Origin: Spirogloea muscicola | Lineage: Eukaryota; Streptophyta; Zygnematophyceae; Spirogloeales; Spirogloeaceae | Reading direction: 5' to 3' | DNA: 12,130 nucleotides | Assembly: GCA_009602725.1 (NCBI GenBank) | Contig: WELB01000023.1 | Location: 488,225 to 500,354, forward strand | Shown: one piece after another, positions 7,063 to 12,130 of the stretch | Layout: each line of letters opens with the position of its first letter | Position numbering within the stretch: the stretch's first letter is position 1 | Made by a program: the position numbers and the translations under genes | The notes under the pieces: model-generated | The model's database searches: none | Seen by the model: the letters and a program-made list of their open reading frames with translations, nothing else | What the model was told of the DNA's origin: nothing

Positions 7063-8627
7063 ATGGAGGCCGTCGCCGACAGGCTGCAGAGCCTGCTGGA
7101 CAAGGCGCGCGCCGACCTCGAGGTGCGAGGCCGCCGCGATGCGGCCTGCGGCTGCCGCCTCCGCCGCCGCTGCTCACGCTGCGCGCTGCGTCGAGCCGCC
7201 GGCTGCCGCTGCGACGGGCCTTCCTGTGGGCCGTGCGCCGTCTTGCTGAAGCGGAAATCGGGCCCGCACCGTGAAGTTCGTGGCAGAGCGGCTGGCGAAC
7301 GAGTTCGACGCCGCTTACTCGGAGCACGGCGTGAGTGCCGCCAACTGGCAAATGTCGCACCGTGTTGCTGCTGCCCGGAGAGTTGTGCAGAATCCATTCC
7401 TGCTCGTCTTCATATGCGCGCCCAAGGACTGAGTCGCTGCTAGCTGTGGTCCGCGTTGGCGCTGGTGGTTGCTCAGAGGGCGCTCGTATTGCCCTGCCTT
7501 GCAGGTGAACCCCTTGCGGCTGCTCGCCCGGATCGGCAAGTTGCAGGACGGCCTCGGGGAGCTGCAGGCCGAGTGCGACGAGGTCCTTGCGGCACGGCAG
7601 GTGCGCAGGCGCACCTCGTAGTACGGCCTGACCAATTTTGGTGCAAATTTGCGCTTCCTTATAACACAGCTTAGGTGAAACAGTTAGTATGATCAGCTCA
7701 GGCTCCGAGAGCAGGGGAGGCCCCAAGTTGCATGGCAGAAGGTGATGCAGGTACCTACTACTTACACAGGCTATGGCTTGATTGAACATGGCTTGATTCA
7801 TCGAGGACACGCATACAAAAGAGCAGCTTTGCTTGCACCTGCTGCAGGATCTGGTGGAGGTTGCCCGGCTCAAGATCTTAGCCGACCGCAGGGCTTTGTG
7901 CAATATGCAAGCAAGAGCTGGCCTGCTTGTCAGCAGTGATGACGAGGACTCAGCTTACCAGGGCTTGTGTCAAGTGCTCCAGGCGTGCGAGCAGCATGCT
8001 GAACCTCAACGAGGTGAGCAGGGCTATACAAGCAGAAGCCTCCTGTATCTGTCCGGGGTACTGAAAACATCTATTTATATAGCCCAGGGCTCCAGAGCAT
8101 TACTGAGGGGCATATAAAGGATCAGGCAAGCATCTCCCGACTTCGTTTGTGGATGTTGACACGCCTGAGCAGGCAGCTAATTGGCGGATTTCTCTTCCTG
8201 GCTTGACTAGCAGCATAGAATGAAAGCGAGTATGGCAGCTTGACTCCAAGTACTGCCTGTCTGGAACTTGCCCTTTCCCGGGCAGCACTGTGGTGGTGAT
8301 GGCGTACCTTGGGAGTGCATTGTAATCAGCACCCTCGGGCTACATTTACCCAGGTTCTTCCTTCCCAGCTAGATTCATTAACAATGCTGGCGGTAGGAGT
8401 TGGTATCTCAGGAAAGCTGATGGCTTAGGCAATCGTATACTCATGTTTTTGCAGTGCCGTTTGAGTCAGAACAAGTAAGCAGCAGCAGCAGAAGCCAGAG
8501 TCTGGCATGTTGTTCCAGAGGGGAGTTGTCAACCTTTCATAAGCTGGATGGCAAGAAGGCTAACAGCAGGCTTGCGATATTGCTGTTGTAGGTGATTTAC
8601 ACCGCACCGCACTACACCGCACCATGA
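7063..8627 (+). CDS. SKA2: SKA2-like spindle and kinetochore-associated protein
   Basis: Exons 7063-7122, 7277-7330, 7505-7600 and 7848-8013 are well supported by GT-AG sites and matching phases; together they give 125 residues. Known SKA2 subunits form a coiled-coil bundle with SKA1 and SKA3 that couples kinetochores to microtubules. Visible features are an N-terminal helix (MEAVADRLQSLLDKARADLE), an FVAERLANEFD segment that aligns with the SKA2 pattern DLxYIxxRLxxE, then VNPLRLLARIGKLQDGL, LQAECDEVLAARQDL and NMQARAGL, as in plant SKA2. The 3' end is uncertain. Model A adds 8455-8474 and 8592-8627 (stop TGA 8625-8627, 143 residues). Model B reads 8455 straight through to TAG at 8589-8591. 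Model C retains the last intron and stops at 8115-8117, before a TGTAA signal at 8321. Converges with the CDH1 gene. Confidence 0.75.
8321..8325 (+). promoter_or_regulatory. Possible SKA2 poly(A) signal (TGTAA)
   Basis: TGTAA is the usual green-algal polyadenylation signal. This copy lies within the last proposed SKA2 intron, 204 bases after the stop of the intron-retained form. I see no other plus-strand copy soon after 8627. It could mark an early transcript end, or be chance. Confidence 0.25.
8597..8601 (-). promoter_or_regulatory. Possible CDH1 poly(A) signal (TGTAA)
   Basis: This is the first TGTAA on the minus strand after the CDH1 stop codon, 226 bases downstream. If used, the CDH1 transcript would overlap the proposed last SKA2 exon in antisense. 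Confidence 0.35.
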
Positions 8628-8826
8628 GCATGGCGCTAGGGGTGTGCTAAGCACCAGCCTTCATTCTTCAATGCATCCTCAACAAGAGCTGCCCGAAGTC
8701 CTCAATCTGCTGAGTACTCTTCGCAAGCTAACTTGCAATAGGATTTCAGGCTGGCATGCATAGCTCCGAGGAAAGCACAAGCTCAGGGGCCAGGAGGATC
8801 TGTACCCGGGCAGCGAAGACTCTACT

Positions 8827-8880
8827 CTACCTGATGAACGATCTGTCCCTTCCAAGGAAACCTGAATCGAGTGTCCTACC
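8827..8880 (-). other. CDH1: CDH1 terminal exon encoding the IR tail
   Basis: After the acceptor ttggatgcag the exon reads GRTLDSGFLGRDRSFIR, then TAG. It has the same length, the DxG position and the final Ile-Arg as the plant CCS52A tail. It joins exon 9 in phase 0 after Gln (CAG, then gtgtga). A naive reading stops two codons into the intron (V, then TGA) and would lose the tail. Confidence 0.85.
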
Positions 8881-11800
8881 CTGCATCCAAAGCAATGTGT
8901 TATGATAGCAGAATCATGCACCCACCGTATGCAAGAAATGCTGCTTGAAGGGCCTTAGCATGGGTATGTGCAAGTGGCAGTGTAGCGCTCACACCTGTGC
9001 TTTGGCGCTGGGGAAAATGTTCCAGAAGCGGAGCGTCTCGTCCCCTGCTCCAGTCACAATGGTCTGCATTTGTGCAGTTGCTGCTTTGAAATCGACAGCA
9101 TGCCCGTCGATATGCAGGCGGCTACTCTTCTTTTGATAATCAGCAGCAATCCAGTTTGGTGGTAATGCAGGATACAATGTTGCTGCTCTGCTGTCAAAAC
9201 TGTACAGCATACTGCCTCCATCTCTTAACAGGACATACAATCTGTGTAGCCAATGATCAAACGACCATGTCAAGCTTTGTAGATCTTTGACCTTACCTGT
9301 CCATCGGGTGCAATGGCCAGGTATAGCACCCTCATAGTATGACCTGTCAATGTGGCAAGCTGAAGCCACAGTGCACCATGAACATAGTCAGTAATTCGAG
9401 TACCAACTATGCCCTGGTATGACCCAAGACCAGGTGGCTGGAGGCTGCAGGCCAAGCTACTTCAACTTCCTCCTTCCTGTAAGCCAGACCTGCTTATGCT
9501 GGTATGAAGATGAGCAGAATGGCTTCCCCAAGTCGCTGACTTGTGATGGTAGTAGAGCACTCTTGGGGTCAGCTCATACGGATCTCAGCGCAAGCCCTCA
9601 CCTTGGACATTGTGGGATACTTCCAGACCACCACCTGGTTTTGAGAGTATCCATGGGTGCTGACGAGCTCATTCACATTGCCAGACCATGCCAGGTTGCA
9701 CACCTGCAATCCATGCAGAATATATGCAAGGCTGAAAGCTGAGAGGGAGGGTCTGCTTGCGGTGCTGACTTCTGCAGGGAATCAGCAATACCATGGCTCA
9801 TGCCTTGACACACTTTGCTGTATATATCAAAGCTGAATATGGAGTGGAAGGCATGCTTGTCGCACATGTGGGCAACTGCTACTTCAGCAGTCAAAACCTT
9901 GACAAATTTCTCCAAGCTTGTTGCATGCAATGTGTTGATAGACATCTACCTGACTGCTTGTGTCGACTGCACCAATTAAAGCGCTGTTAATTGTGCTCCA
10001 AAACCGGATGCACCTGTCCGCCGTCCCTCCTCCCGAGGCCAGCAGGCCGTGCTGGTGGGGTGACCATGCGATTGCCTTGACGGCAGCCACATGGTCAGAC
10101 CACCGAATCACGGGCTGTGTTGAGTGGAAGTTCCATACCAGAAGCTGTGCAAAGCAGGGAGACGGAGCCAAGATACCCACAGCCAGGTGTGTGCAAGTCA
10201 GAGATGGAAGGACGTACATTCAAGCTCACTACGTCAGTCCAGATAATCAGAAAGAGCCCCATGGTGCCCTCTCCAAGCTCAAATTGGTGAGGAACCTAGG
10301 TCTGACACTTGTAGAGCTGAGAATGATGGCCAATACAAGCTGGGCATGCCACTACTGCATCGCTGGCTCTAGGCAACAGGGGTCACAGAGTCAATGCTGC
10401 GATCTGTTGCAGCTGCCGACTTTAATTCGATTAAACTGTTTTTAGGCTGGGAAGGGGTTGGTCTTGCTTAAATCAGGACTCAACTTAAGCTCGAACTCAA
10501 GACTGACATGATAGTGTCAGGGAATTGCTTCTTCGGTCTATTGTAGGTGTGCTGCTTTTAAAGAGGAGACACTCAGAAAGGAGGGACAGCACACCTGATT
10601 GTCATTTCCCCCAGAAGCCAACTCGCGGTCGTCCGGAGACCACTTCAGCCCGCAGACCTGCTCCCAAGACAATGGCAGCAGGTCATGCAAGTAAGGTGTG
10701 GGCCAGGAGCAACAAGCTCGGCTGCAATGAAGGGTGGTCAACACGAAACGAGAAAGTGGGAGGGCTGCTCGGTGGCAAGCACCAGTCTGAGCAGAGCGTC
10801 GTCGGCGGCCTACCTCCGACTTGTGGCCGACGAGCTTGCTGACATAATCGCCGGGCACGCGCACGTCGCGCTGCAGGATGCTGCGGTCGCGGCTACCTGA
10901 TGAGAGGATGTGCGAGTTCCACGCAAGCGCCCCCACGCGCGTGCGGTGTCCCCCCATTGTCCGCAGCTTGTCGCCCTTGGCCACATCCCAGATCTACAGC
11001 CCCTTTCGCATGCAGCTCAGCTCTTAAGGAGTGGCAGGTATGAGCCAGGAGCCTTGGTCAAATGTGGGAAGAAAGAGCAGGACACCAAGCCTGCAAATGT
11101 AAGCAGCATGCAGACATGCTAGGACATCAATGTAATGGACGCCTTCATTGTAAAAGAATTGCCGTAATGTTGACATGTAAAATTCACTAGTGAGGATATT
11201 TCAGAGGATGTCTCTTTTTTGTCAACTGGGTGGAAGAGGTACCTGGGCTTCGCCGAGGTTCGTGCCAACAGCGAGGTATGTACCACGCTGCGTCCAGCTG
11301 ACAGAGCAGACGCTGTCGCTCGGGCCCAGATCGCATAGCTTTGTCACCTGAGGGCACGCTTGGTTGCATCAGTGCAGGTGCATCGCTGAATCAGATCTCG
11401 GCAGAGTTCTGGGAGGTCGTGCTTCCAGGCTGCGGGGGAAAGCACGTGGGTCAGCTCACTCGGCTGGTGTAGGCGCTCCAGAGGTAGATGCACGACCCGA
11501 GCCCGACGGCAAGCAGATTCTGAGCGGACCAGTCCACAAGGTTGAGGTAGAAGTCGTCCTGCAGCGCCGGCGCGTCCAGGACCTGCAACGGCCGAGCCGA
11601 GCAGGCGTGGCAGTCAGTGAATGTAGACGGCAACTGGTCAGTAGTGGGCGTGGATGCTGGCCTTTTGTGTGAGTCGGAGAGTGGCAGCGGACCTTGAAGG
11701 GGGAGCGGGCGATTCGACGCTGGTGTTGGCGGGGGGGGGTGCTGGAGGAGGGGGTGAGGTCGGAGCCGATCGGGGAGAGGGAGTAGGGCGACGGCACAGC

Positions 11801-11990
11801 GCCGCCCGCTGAGGACGACGACGGTGCGCCGCCGGGAGTGGTGTTGAGCTGGAAGCGGAACACGGGGCTGGCCGGCGAGCCACGGAGTCCGGCGCTGCCG
11901 CTGGCCCGCCGGAGCCCAGCGCCGTCCCTCTCGGGCGTCACCGGCGGCGCAAGCCCCGCCGACGACGAGCTGCCGCCGCCGTCGGCCCCG
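8827..11990 (-). CDS. CDH1: CDH1/FZR/CCS52 activator of the anaphase-promoting complex, N-terminus missing
   Basis: Exons in transcript order: 11990-11693 (5' partial), 11582-11460, 11347-11243, 10993-10814, 10657-10595, 10144-9950, 9703-9602, 9359-9297, 9063-8995, 8880-8827. They give 416 residues plus stop, every intron is GT-AG and every intron is in phase 0. The protein is a seven-bladed WD40 adaptor that recruits D-box and KEN-box substrates to the APC/C at mitotic exit and in G1, and in plants drives endoreduplication. Diagnostic stretches are VLDAPALQDDFYLNLVDW, DSVCSVSWTQRGTYLAVG, GSRDRSILQRD, SGGNDNQLLVW, ASGGGTADRCIRFW, ELVSTHGYSQNQVVVWKYP and GAGDETLRFWN. ALQDDFYLNLVDW and VGLG favour CDH1 over CDC20. 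The last exon ends RSFIR, the IR tail that docks on APC3. The N-terminal part carries nine Ser/Thr-Pro sites and YSLSP; the C-box would lie beyond the contig end. Confidence 0.95.
11728..11738 (-). repeat. C homopolymer in CDH1 coding sequence
   Basis: A run of about nine C on the coding strand lies in the Ser/Thr/Pro-rich region (S-T-P-P-R). Frames on both sides agree with CDH1 (YSLSP before, RSPFK after), so the length looks right, but such runs are prone to indel errors. Confidence 0.6.

Positions 11991-12130
<140 letters not shown>

Noticed and set aside
6680-7903. Long 407-codon minus-strand open frame
   Set aside because: It runs antisense across all four supported SKA2 exons and their introns, is full of Arg/Gly/Pro from GC-rich sequence, and includes an Arg run that is simply the GGC tract read in reverse. 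No motif is present apart from sequence near the separate kinase piece.

Overview
The window reads as nuclear DNA of a eukaryote, most likely a chlorophyte green alga (my guess is trebouxiophyte-like). Genes carry many GT-AG introns of about 90-450 bases. First exons and promoters are very GC-rich while introns are near-neutral in composition. Protein matches look plant or algal: a CDH1/CCS52-type APC/C activator, a plant-type SDT1-like HAD nucleotidase and a plant-like SKA2. It is an assembled contig that ends in technical sequence: a 16-base Illumina adapter stub (11991-12006) followed by 124 T.
Layout. Positions 1-484 (+) hold a small CHORD-like zinc-binding protein gene in two exons, possibly incomplete at the 5' edge. 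Positions 1000-3543 (-) hold a nine-exon HAD hydrolase of the pyrimidine 5'-nucleotidase/SDT1 type, apparently complete at 268 residues. A short divergent spacer leads to a first exon of an unrecognised + gene (3884-3967). Positions about 4000-5640 are repeat-rich and seem non-genic: a GC-rich block, a foldback (imperfect inverted-repeat) element of about 760 bases centred near 4975, and three copies of a small hairpin repeat. Positions 5640-6516 (+) contain broken open segments of an unrecognised, possibly degraded gene. Its last stop region overlaps tail to tail with a minus-strand orphan piece of a histidine-kinase-type ATPase domain (6508-6708).
Positions 7063-8627 (+) encode a SKA2-type kinetochore protein. 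A (GGC)10 tract lies in its leader, and an E2F-like site plus an AACGG core lie upstream. It converges on a ten-exon CDH1/FZR/CCS52 gene (8827-11990, -) whose N-terminus is lost at the contig end. I reconstructed all visible CDH1 exons, including a 54-base last exon that supplies the C-terminal Ile-Arg tail.
SKA2 (chromosome attachment) and CDH1 (APC/C activation at mitotic exit) both act in mitosis, so their adjacency is suggestive but may be chance. I see no prokaryotic defence system, CRISPR array, rRNA or tRNA, and no convincing new biological system. The most useful results are the splice models, the orphan kinase fragment, the foldback element and the assembly artefact.
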